Notes under the pieces: generated by a model | What the model was told of the DNA's origin: nothing | Database searches by the model: none | Seen by the model: only the letters and a program-made list of their open reading frames with translations | Source: Paracoccaceae bacterium | GTDB taxonomy: Bacteria > Pseudomonadota > Alphaproteobacteria > Rhodobacterales > Rhodobacteraceae | Length of the DNA: 64,000 nt | Reading direction: 5' to 3' | Assembly (NCBI GenBank): GCA_003605175.1 | Contig: QWDA01000002.1 | Span: 372,001 to 436,000, forward strand | Part shown: one piece after another, positions 53,228-61,786 of the stretch | Position numbering within the stretch: the first letter of the stretch is position 1 | How the letters are laid out: the number at the start of each line of letters is the position of its first letter | Made by a program: the position numbers and the translations under genes

Positions 53228-53241
53228 TTGATCCTGCGCAA
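53228..53241 (+). promoter_or_regulatory. FNR/NnrR-type box upstream of hemN
   Basis: TTG-ATCCTGCG-CAA; the left half TTGAT is the full FNR half-site. The centre is about 41 bp before the hemN ATG. The box begins 2 bp after the nnrU stop, marking hemN as a separate unit induced at low oxygen. Confidence 0.72.
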
Positions 53242-53275
53242 AGTCCCCCTGCCGCAAAGGGACCATGACGGGCGC

Positions 53276-54631
53276 ATGAAACAGATTGATCGCCTCCGAT
53301 CCCTCGGCCTCTTCGACGCCCGGGTGCCCCGCTACACCTCCTATCCCACCGCCCCAATCTTCTCCCCGGAGGTCGGCGCAGCCCAACCGGCGCAGGCGCT
53401 TGCTGCGCTGGATCCGGCCGAGCCGGTTTCGGTCTACCTCCACATCCCGTTCTGCGAACGGCTGTGCTGGTTCTGTGCGTGCCGGACGCAGGGCACGAAG
53501 ACGCTGGCACCGGTAGAGGCCTATATCGGAACGCTGGAGCAGGAACTTTTCCTGCTGCGGGGCATCCTGCCGGACGGCCTGCGCATGGGGCGGATGCACT
53601 GGGGCGGCGGAACCCCGACAATCCTGCCGCCCGAGCTGATCCACCGGCTGGCCCGGTCGGTGAAGGCCGTCATTCCGCCTGCCGCCGAGTGGGAGTTCTC
53701 GGTCGAGATTGACCCGACCATGGTCGACCGAGCCAGGATCGACGCGCTCGCCGCAGAGGGCATGAACCGTGCCAGCATCGGCATCCAGGACTTCGATCCT
53801 CTCGTGCAGAAAGCTATCGGCCGCATCCAGCCCTTCGACGTCACCCGCGCCTGCGTCGAGGACCTGCGCGCCGCGGGCATACGTTCGCTGAACGCCGACC
53901 TGGTCTACGGCCTGCCGCATCAGGACATCGCGCGACTGGACGACACCGTGTCCAAGGTGCTCGACCTCGCGCCGGATCGCGTCGCGCTGTTCGGCTACGC
54001 GCATGTGCCCTGGGTTTCGAAGCGGCAGAAGCTGATCGACGAGACGACCCTCCCGAAGGAAGTCGCACGCTTCGAACTGGCAGCGCATGCCGCTCTGCGG
54101 TTCTGCGATGCGGGGTTCAGCGCCATAGGCATCGACCATTTCGCCCGAAAGCAGGACGCGCTGGCGATAGCCGCAGTCTCCGGTCGCCTGCGCCGCAATT
54201 TTCAGGGCTATACGGACGACACCTGCCCGACGCTGATCGGGCTCGGCGCGTCCTCGATTTCCCGCCTGCCGTCGGGCTTTGTCCAGAACGCCGCCGCAAC
54301 TCCTGCCTACGTGCAGCGGATCGAGGCCGAACAGCTCGCAGGGTCGCGCGGCCATGTAATGACCGAAGACGATCTCCTCCGCGCGCGTGCCATCGAGATG
54401 ATCATGTGCGATTTTCGCCTCGACCTTGCCGCCCTTCGTGCCGCCTACGGAACGGCCGCCGATCGCCTGCGGCCGGAAGTAGCAAGCCTGGCCGAGACCT
54501 TCGGGGACCTTGTCGAAGCCACACGGGGCGGCGTCACGATACGACCGGAGGGACGCGCCCTGACGCGCATCATCGCCAGCCGCCTCGACGCCCATGCGCC
54601 GGACGGCGTGCGCTACAGCCAAGCGTCCTGA
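53276..54631 (+). CDS. hemN: Oxygen-independent coproporphyrinogen III oxidase
   Basis: 451 aa from ATG 53276. Radical SAM cluster motif CERLCWFC (C-x3-C-x2-C) near residue 60, preceded by SVYLHIPF; HWGGGTPTILPP and SIGIQDFDPLVQKAIGRIQ follow. It decarboxylates coproporphyrinogen III for haem synthesis without O2, which suits the haem demand of NOR under anoxia. Convergent with nirV. Confidence 0.94.
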   Translation: MKQIDRLRSLGLFDARVPRYTSYPTAPIFSPEVGAAQPAQALAALDPAEPVSVYLHIPFCERLCWFCACRTQGTKTLAPVEAYIGTLEQELFLLRGILPDGLRMGRMHWGGGTPTILPPELIHRLARSVKAVIPPAAEWEFSVEIDPTMVDRARIDALAAEGMNRASIGIQDFDPLVQKAIGRIQPFDVTRACVEDLRAAGIRSLNADLVYGLPHQDIARLDDTVSKVLDLAPDRVALFGYAHVPWVSKRQKLIDETTLPKEVARFELAAHAALRFCDAGFSAIGIDHFARKQDALAIAAVSGRLRRNFQGYTDDTCPTLIGLGASSISRLPSGFVQNAAATPAYVQRIEAEQLAGSRGHVMTEDDLLRARAIEMIMCDFRLDLAALRAAYGTAADRLRPEVASLAETFGDLVEATRGGVTIRPEGRALTRIIASRLDAHAPDGVRYSQAS

Positions 54632-54660
54632 GACCCGATTGCCGAAGGGCTTTCCGTAAT

Positions 54661-55476
54661 TCAGAACAGGCGTCGACCGGCCGATGCCTTGCGCACCAGC
54701 CGGAAACCGAGATGGTCGGGCGGCAGGCCTACGGCGCAACCTCCGACACTGGCGTCCCGAATGAAATCCACCACGGCCGCACGATGCAGCCCGCCCGCGA
54801 TGCGGACCCAGCAATTGGGCTCGCTGTCAGCGACCGTCCCGTCGGGGTTCAGCGTGCCGTTGTGCATGCAGCCATCAGTCCATTCCCAGACGTTTCCGGA
54901 CATGTCCGCAATGCCTCGGGAATTGATTCCGAAACTGCCCGCCGGGCGCAGTGCCGGACTGGTGGTGCCGCGCAGCAGGATGCCGGCCCGGTACTGGGCC
55001 AACATCCGCTCCCCGGGGTCGAGGTCACCCGGATCCGCAACGGCATCGCCATACCGTTCGGCCGCGGCAAGCTGCCATTGCCGGTCCGTCGGCAACCGCC
55101 ACACTTCGCCTGTCACATCGGAATACCAGTCGGCAAAGGCGCTGGCGTCCTGCCAGCTCACCCGTGTCTGCGGCAGGCCGCCTCCCGTGGCCGGGACCGT
55201 CTCGCAGGCACCCGCTGCCACGCAGGCGGCATATTGTTCGTGGCTGACCTGATACTTCATGATCGCGAAGCCGTCGACACGCACCGAGGACTCTCGCGGA
55301 GTCCGCGCCTTGCCGTCCTGCGCGAAGTTGCCGAACGGGCGATAGGCGATCGTCCCGGCAGGGACCTCCACCAGTTCCGGGGAAGTGAACGGGGGTGAAA
55401 CGGTCCGCGGCCAAAGCATTACCGCAGCGACCGCTGCCAGACCGGCAAGGCCAGCCACCAGAGCCATCCGTTCCAT
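54661..55476 (-). CDS. nirV: NirV, formylglycine-generating-enzyme-like periplasmic protein
   Basis: 271 aa. An N-terminal membrane/signal segment (about 5-22) leads to an FGE-sulfatase (SUMF1-like) domain: AIMKYQVSHEQYAAC, TRVSWQDASAFADWYS, WRLPTDRQWQLAA, ADMSGNVWEWTDGCMH and RIAGGLHRAA. It lies directly downstream of nirK, where NirV genes are usually found; biochemical role unknown. Confidence 0.88.
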   Translation of the reverse strand: MERMALVAGLAGLAAVAAVMLWPRTVSPPFTSPELVEVPAGTIAYRPFGNFAQDGKARTPRESSVRVDGFAIMKYQVSHEQYAACVAAGACETVPATGGGLPQTRVSWQDASAFADWYSDVTGEVWRLPTDRQWQLAAAERYGDAVADPGDLDPGERMLAQYRAGILLRGTTSPALRPAGSFGINSRGIADMSGNVWEWTDGCMHNGTLNPDGTVADSEPNCWVRIAGGLHRAAVVDFIRDASVGGCAVGLPPDHLGFRLVRKASAGRRLF

Positions 55477-55496
55477 GTCCGATCTCCCGAAAATTC

Positions 55497-55528
55497 AGGG
55501 GACGGCCGGCAGGTTCCGGACGTCCCCT
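55497..55528 (-). terminator. Rho-independent-type terminator after nirK
   Basis: Read on the minus strand, AGGGGACG pairs with CGTCCCCT and an inner CCGG stem closes the loop; GAATTTTC follows. It is placed between nirK (stop at 55551) and nirV (start at 55476), so nirV would be expressed by read-through at a lower level. Confidence 0.6.
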
Positions 55529-55550
55529 TCCTTGCTCGACCCGCGTCCTC

Positions 55551-56699
55551 CTACGGCAGGGCTGTTCTGCCCTCGTAAGCGGCGTTGTATTCGACGGGCG
55601 CCTGAACCTGTTCCATCAGGTCATTGTTCCAGTTGCCTTCGACCACGACGTGGGCTGTCGCGCCAAGGTTCACCGCCTCGATCAGGTTGTGGTTCACATA
55701 GGCATAGACCCCGGGCTGCAAGAACTCGTAGAGAGCCGCCCCGGCGGAGCCACCGCGAATGAACCAGGTTTCCAGGTCGCGTTCCGGCGGATTGTTGAAC
55801 TTGCCGGTCTCCCAGACCAGGTCACCGTGCCCACCGATCAGGTGCGGGCGGGTATCGCGGTTGGCCTGGCTGTGCACGAAAAGCACCTTTTCACCCTGAG
55901 CGGCATGAAGCGCGTTGTCGCCAGTCAGAGCGCCGACCTTGCCGTTGAAGACCACGTGGCTCGGGATCAGACCGTTCATCACTTCGAGCGTGTCGGGATA
56001 GCTTTCGGCCACATCCTCGAACCGCTTGAAGTCGCCGTTCTCATCCCGCGGGACGTAGAAGTCGTTCTCCCCGATATAGAACACGCGGTCATAGCGGACC
56101 GGATTGCCGGCGTCGTCCTTCAGTCCGCCCCGGGGCAGGATCATGATCGCGCCGGACATGCCGCTGACGACGTGCCAGGGGATCATCGGACCGCCGGGGG
56201 CGCAGTGATAGACGAAGGTCCCCGGTCGCGTAGCCTTGAAGCGCAGGACCGTTTTCTCACCGGGGTTCACAAGCGTCAGAGATCCGCCCCCCAATGCGCC
56301 GGTGGCAGCATGGAAATCAATGTTGTGCTGCATCAGGTTCTCGGGCGAATTGTAAAGCGTCAGCTCGACGTAGTCGCCTTCATGCACCACCATGAGCGGG
56401 CCGGGAATCGACCCGTTGAAGGTCATCGCCTGCAGGTAGGCGCCGTTGCCCACCTCAACTTCCTTCTCCACGATCTGCATCTCGAACTCGACGATGCGCG
56501 GCTCGGCGGGCGCGTCCTGCTCGTGGTCGTGAACCATCGGCGGCCGCACCAACCGACGCTTGACGCGCTTGAGATCGGACAAATCCATCGGTGGGACCAT
56601 GGAGGTATCCATGATTTCATCAGCCTTGGCGGCCTTTGTCAGGACGGGCACCGCGGCAACACCCGCGACGCCCATCAGCGCGGCTCTTCTCGTCAGCAT
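55551..56699 (-). CDS. nirK: Copper-containing nitrite reductase
   Basis: 382 aa from ATG 56699. The N-terminus [18 protein letters not shown] is a Tat-like signal. Two cupredoxin domains: [16 protein letters not shown] with type-1 and type-2 His ligands, [22 protein letters not shown] with Cys, His and Met of the type-1 site, and [12 protein letters not shown] and VNHNLIEA in domain 2. It reduces nitrite to NO in the periplasm. A TTG-N8-CAA box stands upstream. Confidence 0.96.
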   Translation of the reverse strand: MLTRRAALMGVAGVAAVPVLTKAAKADEIMDTSMVPPMDLSDLKRVKRRLVRPPMVHDHEQDAPAEPRIVEFEMQIVEKEVEVGNGAYLQAMTFNGSIPGPLMVVHEGDYVELTLYNSPENLMQHNIDFHAATGALGGGSLTLVNPGEKTVLRFKATRPGTFVYHCAPGGPMIPWHVVSGMSGAIMILPRGGLKDDAGNPVRYDRVFYIGENDFYVPRDENGDFKRFEDVAESYPDTLEVMNGLIPSHVVFNGKVGALTGDNALHAAQGEKVLFVHSQANRDTRPHLIGGHGDLVWETGKFNNPPERDLETWFIRGGSAGAALYEFLQPGVYAYVNHNLIEAVNLGATAHVVVEGNWNNDLMEQVQAPVEYNAAYEGRTALP

Positions 56700-56763
56700 G
56701 TCCCTTTCCTTTCCGGTTTGAATGCTGTTGAGAGAAGAATACCGGATGCGCACGATGCGCTCT

Positions 56764-56777
56764 TTGTGTTGCCACAA
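56764..56777 (-). promoter_or_regulatory. FNR/NnrR-type box upstream of nirK
   Basis: TTG-TGTTGCCA-CAA on the plus strand (same spacing on the other). The centre is about 71 bp before the nirK start, consistent with activation at a -41.5 position and a leader of ~30 bases. Confidence 0.75.
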
Positions 56778-56847
56778 CGTTTTGGCCAGCATTCGGCCTT
56801 CATGAAGGGGCCACCGTATGGCCGCGAGACCGGGAAACCGGCATGAG

Positions 56848-57017
56848 ACAGCTCCCGGTGATCTCGACGGCCCGAACTTCCAACGTTTGTCCGTCGATCC
56901 CGAGGTAGTTCTTGCGTCAGACCCGCCGTCCAAGGCCGCCGTGCTTTCGAGCGTGCCACTCGCCTTCACCCTCGACCTTGATCCCTGTCCTGTCGATCAG
57001 CGGATGGAGCGGGCCCA
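56848..57017 (-). pseudogene. Fragment of a DDE transposase (IS5-type)
   Basis: The minus strand reads [31 protein letters not shown], a stop, then [20 protein letters not shown]. This is the DDE catalytic segment of IS5-like transposases (VIDSTGLKV..GEGEW..RKHG). Both ends are missing, and an in-frame TGA stands where Trp is expected. It joins directly to the broken SDR gene at about 57018. Confidence 0.75.
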
Positions 57018-57236
57018 TCTCGCCAGCGCCACCAGCGCGGGGGCGTAGTCCGGGTCCTTCACGTCGCCGGCGAGACAGGCGGTCTGTCCGCCGGCCCGTT
57101 CCGCCACTTCGGCGAGGTTGTGGCCGCTTCGCGCGCCGAGGACAACATTGGCGCCCTCGCGGGCGAAGGGCGTGGCGGCGGCACCGATGCCGCTCGAGGC
57201 GCCGGTGACGATGATGGCTTTGTTCCTGAGATCCAT
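57018..57236 (-). pseudogene. N-terminal remnant of a short-chain dehydrogenase (SDR)
   Basis: From ATG 57236 the reading MDLRNKAIIVTGASSGIGAAATPFAREGANVVLGAR shows the Rossmann TGxxxGIG motif; the frame then runs to about residue 73 and fuses with transposase sequence. The missing C-terminal half, same strand, is at 44401-44654. Together they suggest one original gene cut by the denitrification segment. Confidence 0.82.
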
Positions 57237-57306
57237 CGGTCCGGTCCGCTGTGATCTGCACGGCAAGAACTGGTCTGGAGGGCCGCATCGCGCGACCCGG
57301 ATCGTG

Positions 57307-57825
57307 CTATTCCGCGGCGGCGCGGTCGGGGGCGATGCAGCGGGCCCAGGCCAGCGCGCCGTCGACATCGGCGGGGACCCGTTCGGCGAATTCTCCGGCG
57401 AAGGCGAGGAAGCCCGGCAGGTTCACCGGGCCGACCGCGGTCAGGACGGGGATGCCCTCCGAGAGCGCGCGGCCGATCAGCGGTCGGAAACCGCCGCCGT
57501 CCACTTCCTGCTTGCCGAACTTGTTCACGACGACGAGGCGCGGAGCACGGTCGAGCGCGGCTTCGGCAAGGCCGACGGCGGAGGCGAGGCCGGCCGGGTC
57601 GAGGCGGCAGCCCCTGGCCAGGGCGCCGAGGTCCTGGCTGATCCGGATCACGCTGCCCGAGGCGAGCACGTGGAGATCCATATGGCACTTGCCGCCGCTG
57701 GCGCCGTCCGGATTGGCCTGGACCGCGCCGGCGAGCGGCCAGCCCTCGGCCATCAGGCGCTCGGCGATGGCGGTGAGGAGGCTGTCGGCGCCCCCGGGCG
57801 TGTCGATGAAGATATAGCCCAGCAT
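57307..57825 (-). CDS. DUF2478 protein (NTPase-like)
   Basis: 172 aa from ATG 57825. The pattern LGYIFIDTPGGADSLLTAIAERLMAEGWPLAGAVQ, CHMDLHVLASG and APRLVVVNKFGKQEVDGGGFRPLI fits DUF2478, often found beside molybdoenzyme and molybdate genes. It is translationally coupled (TGATG) to the preceding 41-aa gene and ends the formate dehydrogenase operon, so a role in molybdenum cofactor supply or enzyme maturation is likely. Confidence 0.8.
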   Translation of the reverse strand: MLGYIFIDTPGGADSLLTAIAERLMAEGWPLAGAVQANPDGASGGKCHMDLHVLASGSVIRISQDLGALARGCRLDPAGLASAVGLAEAALDRAPRLVVVNKFGKQEVDGGGFRPLIGRALSEGIPVLTAVGPVNLPGFLAFAGEFAERVPADVDGALAWARCIAPDRAAAE

Positions 57826-57950
57826 CAATCGAGCCGGACGCTGGGCGCGGCCTGGCGCTCACCGGAGGAAAAGCCGGCGTGCTTCAATCCGAGATTCGCC
57901 CCGGCAGCGATCACGACGATGGCGGCGAAGGCGGCGAGCATGGCTTTCAT
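57825..57950 (-). CDS. 41-aa single-pass small protein in the formate dehydrogenase operon
   Basis: It begins MKAMLAAFAAIVVIAAGANLG, a hydrophobic N-terminal anchor or signal, then a polar tail. GGAG stands 6 bases before the ATG. It lies 3 bp after the WD40-cytochrome gene and its stop overlaps the DUF2478 start, so it is a real member of the operon. Family not recognised. Confidence 0.65.
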   Translation of the reverse strand: MKAMLAAFAAIVVIAAGANLGLKHAGFSSGERQAAPSVRLD

Positions 57951-57953
57951 CGG

Positions 57954-59264
57954 CTACTCCACATCGGTTTCGCGCTTCAGGAACGCGATCAGGTCGGCGC
58001 GGTCTTCGGGCCGCGCGATCCGCTGCATCGGCATCTTGGTGCCGGGAATATAGTGCTCCGGGCCCAGATCGAAAAGCGCGTCTATGGTCTCAGCCGTCCA
58101 CACAAGCCCGCTCGCCCGCACCGCGTCGGAATAGGGATAGCCCGGTACGGACCCCGCCTTGCGCCCGAACAGACCCTCTAGCGGCGGTCCGGCGCGGCGC
58201 CGGCCGTCGCCCCGGAGCGTGTGGCAGATCGAGCATTTGCGCATGAACTGGCGTTCGCCGTTCGACACCTCGCCCGGGTCGACATGGAACCTGCGCTCGA
58301 TCTCGGCCATGCGCGGTGCGTCCTCGCCGGCGCCGAGAGGCCAGAGATAGGCTTCGTCGGCGATCCCGCCCGCGACGATCCCCGCGCCCGAGCGGGTGAA
58401 GGCGAGCGCCCAGATCGGCCCGTGGAGCGCGGCGTGGAAATCGTACTCGATGCGCCATGTGCCGGTCTCCACCACCATGATGTAGCCCTGACCGTCGCCC
58501 ACCGCGATGCGCCCGCCATCCGGCGACCGGGCCAGCGCCAGGATCGGGCGGCGGTCGGCGGTCAGGTCGGCGAGGACCGCACCGGTCGCGAGGTCGAGAA
58601 CACGGGTGCCGCCGTCGAGCGCGCCATAGGCGATCCAGCCGGCGGTTTCGTCGAGCGCGATCACGTTGATGCCGAAGCCGTGCGCGGCGAGGCGGCGGAG
58701 CGGCCTCCAGTCGAGCGTGTCCCATTCGAGGAGTGTGCCGTCATGGGAGGCGGTGTAGAGGCGGGATGCGTCGGCGGACCAGGCGACGGCGTTCACCGGC
58801 CCGTCATGCTCGGTGAGTTCCGCGAGGCTCTGGCCCGTCCCGGTGTCCCAGATCCGGACCGACCCGTCCCAGCTCGCCGAAGCGAGCCGCGCGCCGTCGG
58901 CGGTGGCGGCGAGGCCGAAGACCTTGCCCTTGTGGCCCTCCAGAGTGCGCAGCGCGGTCCCGGAGGCGAGATCCCAGAGAATCACGGTGAAATCGTCGCT
59001 GCCGGTGGCGGCGCGGCCGCCGGGCAGGAAGATCGCGGTATTGACGGCGGCAGCGTGGCCTTCGAGCCAGCGCGGGGCGCCGCCCGGGAGCGTCCAGAGC
59101 CCGGCGGAATTGTCGAAGCTCGCGGTGAGGAGCGTCTTGCCGGCGGCGTCGACCGCGACCGACATAACCGGGCCGCCATGGCCGGGGAAGGTGCGAAACT
59201 CCTCGGCGCCGAGCGGTCCCGCGAGGAACGAGAGAAGAACCATGAGGCGGGCGGCGCGGCCCAT
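57954..59264 (-). CDS. WD40-repeat protein fused to a cytochrome c domain
   Basis: 436 aa from ATG 59264, which overlaps the gamma-subunit stop (TGATG). A signal peptide (1-20) leads to about seven WD40-type repeats (20-310; e.g. LASASWDGSVRIWDTGTG) forming a propeller. A C-terminal cytochrome c domain follows, with haem site CSICH (344-348) and Met ligand in GTKMPM near 405. It is periplasmic. Its place in the formate dehydrogenase operon suggests electron transfer or docking for the enzyme. Confidence 0.88.
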   Translation of the reverse strand: MGRAARLMVLLSFLAGPLGAEEFRTFPGHGGPVMSVAVDAAGKTLLTASFDNSAGLWTLPGGAPRWLEGHAAAVNTAIFLPGGRAATGSDDFTVILWDLASGTALRTLEGHKGKVFGLAATADGARLASASWDGSVRIWDTGTGQSLAELTEHDGPVNAVAWSADASRLYTASHDGTLLEWDTLDWRPLRRLAAHGFGINVIALDETAGWIAYGALDGGTRVLDLATGAVLADLTADRRPILALARSPDGGRIAVGDGQGYIMVVETGTWRIEYDFHAALHGPIWALAFTRSGAGIVAGGIADEAYLWPLGAGEDAPRMAEIERRFHVDPGEVSNGERQFMRKCSICHTLRGDGRRRAGPPLEGLFGRKAGSVPGYPYSDAVRASGLVWTAETIDALFDLGPEHYIPGTKMPMQRIARPEDRADLIAFLKRETDVE

Positions 59265-60520
59265 CACTCGGCGGGCGTCGCCTGCGTGGACCCGGCAGAG
59301 GATTTCGCCTCGACCTCCTCGACCCAGAGGCTGTGATGCTCCTTTGCCCAGTTCAGGTCGACCTCGCCCGAGCCCATGGCGTCCCAGGCGCCCTCCATGC
59401 CGACCGTGCCGATATAGATATGCGCGATGATGATCGCCATGAGCACAAAGCTGACGATGGCGTGCCAGAGCTGGGCGAACTGCATCTCCTCCTGGGGTGC
59501 GAGCTGCTCGGGCAGCGGATCGAGACCAATCCAGCCGGGGGCTCCGAGCTGGTTCAGCACCGCAAAGGTCTTGCCGAAAAGCGGAAGGTCGAACGGGAAG
59601 AGGAGCGAGAGCCCGGATGCGGCGACGGAGCCGCCGAGCAGGATCACCGCCCAGAAGATGATCTTCTGACCGGCGTTGAACTTTTTCGCCGGCGGATGGC
59701 TCTTGCCGACGAGGCCGCCGCCCTTGGCGAACCAGACGAGGTCGGTCCGGTTCGGAATGTTGTGCGCCACCCAGAAGACGAAGACGAGGATCAGGCCAAG
59801 GATGAAGGCCCAGGCGACGTTGTTGTGGATCCACTTGGTGTAGGCGAGGAGCGTTTCGGCGGGCGCCCCGCCCTGGCGTGCAAGGATCGCGGCCTCGGTA
59901 TTGGCCGTGCCGGGGGGCGAGAGGAGCATCTGGCGCGCGAAGAGCGAGTAGAGGCCGGTCAGGCCGAGCAGGATGAACGAGCCTGCGAGCAGCCAATGGG
60001 CGAAGCGTTCGAGCGCGGAGAAGCGCGCGATGGTGATGCCGGCGGGCCCGTGGCTGAGGCGGATACGGCCGCGCAAGAGGTAGAACACGGCGAGAAGGAC
60101 GATCATCGCCAGGAGCAGGTAGCCGCCCCAGGGGGCGGTCGCCACCCGGGTTTTCTGCCACCACATGCCGCCGTCCTGGATCACGATCTTGGCGGTGTCG
60201 CCGCCGGCGGAAACCGTGACTTTCTCGGTGCCGTGACGGAACCGGTCCCACTGCCCGGAATCGGAGACCGGGCCGAGCGTGCCGAGCGGCCCGGCGCCGG
60301 GAGGGGTGCCGCCCGCGGCCGGCGCCGCGATGTCGCGCAGCGGACGGGCGCCCCCCTCGCCGCGCTGGCGGGCGAGGATGTCGTCGAGCGTCTGCCCGCC
60401 CTCGGCAGCCGTGACCGGGGGATCCTCCGGCGGTGAGACCGCTTGCGCATGGATCCGGGCGGCCGGGCCGAGGAGGGTCAGGCCGGCGAGGAAGGCGATC
60501 AGCAGGGCGGGTCGTCTCAT
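59264..60520 (-). CDS. Formate dehydrogenase gamma subunit (cytochrome b556)
   Basis: 418 aa with a signal-like N-terminus, a ~100-residue periplasmic low-complexity stretch, and an FdnI-type C-terminal domain with four to five membrane helices. Haem b His residues appear in SALERFAHWLLAGSF, HNNVAWAF and QLWHAIVSFVLMAIIIAHIYIGTVG. It anchors the complex and passes electrons to the quinone pool. The N-terminal extension is longer than in E. coli FdnI, as is usual in Rhodobacterales. Confidence 0.9.
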   Translation of the reverse strand: MRRPALLIAFLAGLTLLGPAARIHAQAVSPPEDPPVTAAEGGQTLDDILARQRGEGGARPLRDIAAPAAGGTPPGAGPLGTLGPVSDSGQWDRFRHGTEKVTVSAGGDTAKIVIQDGGMWWQKTRVATAPWGGYLLLAMIVLLAVFYLLRGRIRLSHGPAGITIARFSALERFAHWLLAGSFILLGLTGLYSLFARQMLLSPPGTANTEAAILARQGGAPAETLLAYTKWIHNNVAWAFILGLILVFVFWVAHNIPNRTDLVWFAKGGGLVGKSHPPAKKFNAGQKIIFWAVILLGGSVAASGLSLLFPFDLPLFGKTFAVLNQLGAPGWIGLDPLPEQLAPQEEMQFAQLWHAIVSFVLMAIIIAHIYIGTVGMEGAWDAMGSGEVDLNWAKEHHSLWVEEVEAKSSAGSTQATPAE

Positions 60521-60539
60521 TGCGTCAGGTCTCCCGTGG

Positions 60540-61514
60540 TCACGCGACCAGCCGCGCGCGCAGGCCGTCGAGCCGTTTCATCGCGTCGAGCGCCCGCTTC
60601 AGGTCGCCCTGTGCCTCGAAGGCACGCGCAAGCGCCTTGCAGTAGCGCTGCTGCCAGGGCACGTAGCCCAATGCGACGCATTGCCGGTGGCCCTCTTCGA
60701 GCCGGGCGACGCCCTTGCCTATCCGGCAGAGCTTCAGGTCGAGCAGGCCGAGCCGGTAGAGGATCTGCGCCTCCACGCGTCTGTCGCCATTCTCGCGGGC
60801 CACGGCCAGAGCCTCTGAAAGGCAATCGTCGGCGCGGCCGTAGCGTGCGGCCCTCATGTGGACGGAGCCGAGGATCTCGAGCGCATAGGGCAGCACGACC
60901 CGGTTCTGCCGGCAGCGCGCCGCTGCCACCGCGCCGAGGGCGGCGCCAAAGGCGTCGTCATCCTCGTCCCGGTCGACATAGAACCGCGCGAAATTGTGCA
61001 GGATCCGGGCGCGGCTGCGGGGATCGGCAATCTCCAGAGCTTCGGTGCAGCGCGCGCGCGCCGCCTCGACCCGACCGAGATGGCGCAGGATTGTGCACTC
61101 GGTGGTCAGGAGGCTGACGCGGGCCGGACTGTCGGCTGTGCCGGCGATCCGCGCGAGGCCGGTTGCCACGGCCGAGCGGGCAAGGTCGTAGCGGCCCTTG
61201 CTGTAGTGGATGACCCCGAGCATTCCGTCCACCTCGGCCAGGGCTTCCTCGACCTCTGGCCCCACCAGGCCGTCGAGACAGTTCCGGGCCATCCGGCAGT
61301 CGACCGCGGATTCGTCGAAAGCGCCGCTCCACAGGCGCGCCCAGGCCATCGTGCGGTAGGCTAGGCCGGGCTCCAGATGATCCCGCGTCACCGACATTTC
61401 CGCCGCCCGGCGGGCTGCCGCGAAGGATTCGCGCCGGTCGCTCCAGCGTAGCGACCACGCGATGCGATTCAGTTCGGATGGGCCGACCGGCATGCCAACA
61501 TGCTCCTCCGACAT
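60540..61514 (-). CDS. TPR-like helical repeat protein
   Basis: 324 aa from ATG 61514 (MSEEHVGM). Successive helix pairs with the TPR pattern are visible (AYRTMAWARLWSGAFDESAVDCRMAR, GVIHYSKGRYDLARSAVATGL, EAQILYRLGLLDLKLCRIGKGVARLEEGHR). No DNA-binding or enzymatic domain is seen. It lies between the beta and gamma subunit genes, 19 bp before gamma, so it may assist assembly of the dehydrogenase. Confidence 0.75.
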   Translation of the reverse strand: MSEEHVGMPVGPSELNRIAWSLRWSDRRESFAAARRAAEMSVTRDHLEPGLAYRTMAWARLWSGAFDESAVDCRMARNCLDGLVGPEVEEALAEVDGMLGVIHYSKGRYDLARSAVATGLARIAGTADSPARVSLLTTECTILRHLGRVEAARARCTEALEIADPRSRARILHNFARFYVDRDEDDDAFGAALGAVAAARCRQNRVVLPYALEILGSVHMRAARYGRADDCLSEALAVARENGDRRVEAQILYRLGLLDLKLCRIGKGVARLEEGHRQCVALGYVPWQQRYCKALARAFEAQGDLKRALDAMKRLDGLRARLVA

Positions 61515-61786
61515 CCCTCGACGCCCATGCGACCTACCGGTCACGAGGCGGAGTTACCCTCCTCCTGTGCGCCGTCTTCGCGTGGGCGGCGACCCTCGCA
61601 ACCCTGATCCGACCCTGGCCTCCGGACGGGCACCCAAGGACGCCCGCCGAAGGTTTCGGCCGGTACGTACAGGGGCCCGCCCCTGCGGCCCCCCGTCCTT
61701 CTTGCCCAGGCCCACTTGCGTCACGCCGGGTCCGGACCGATCACGCGAACCAGCGTACCGGCCTCCGGCGTTTCGGTCCAGTCCCG
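61515..61786. other. 272-bp gap between formate dehydrogenase beta and TPR genes
   Basis: No convincing reading on either strand and no clear hairpin with a T run. The length could hold an internal promoter for the TPR gene. Confidence 0.4.
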
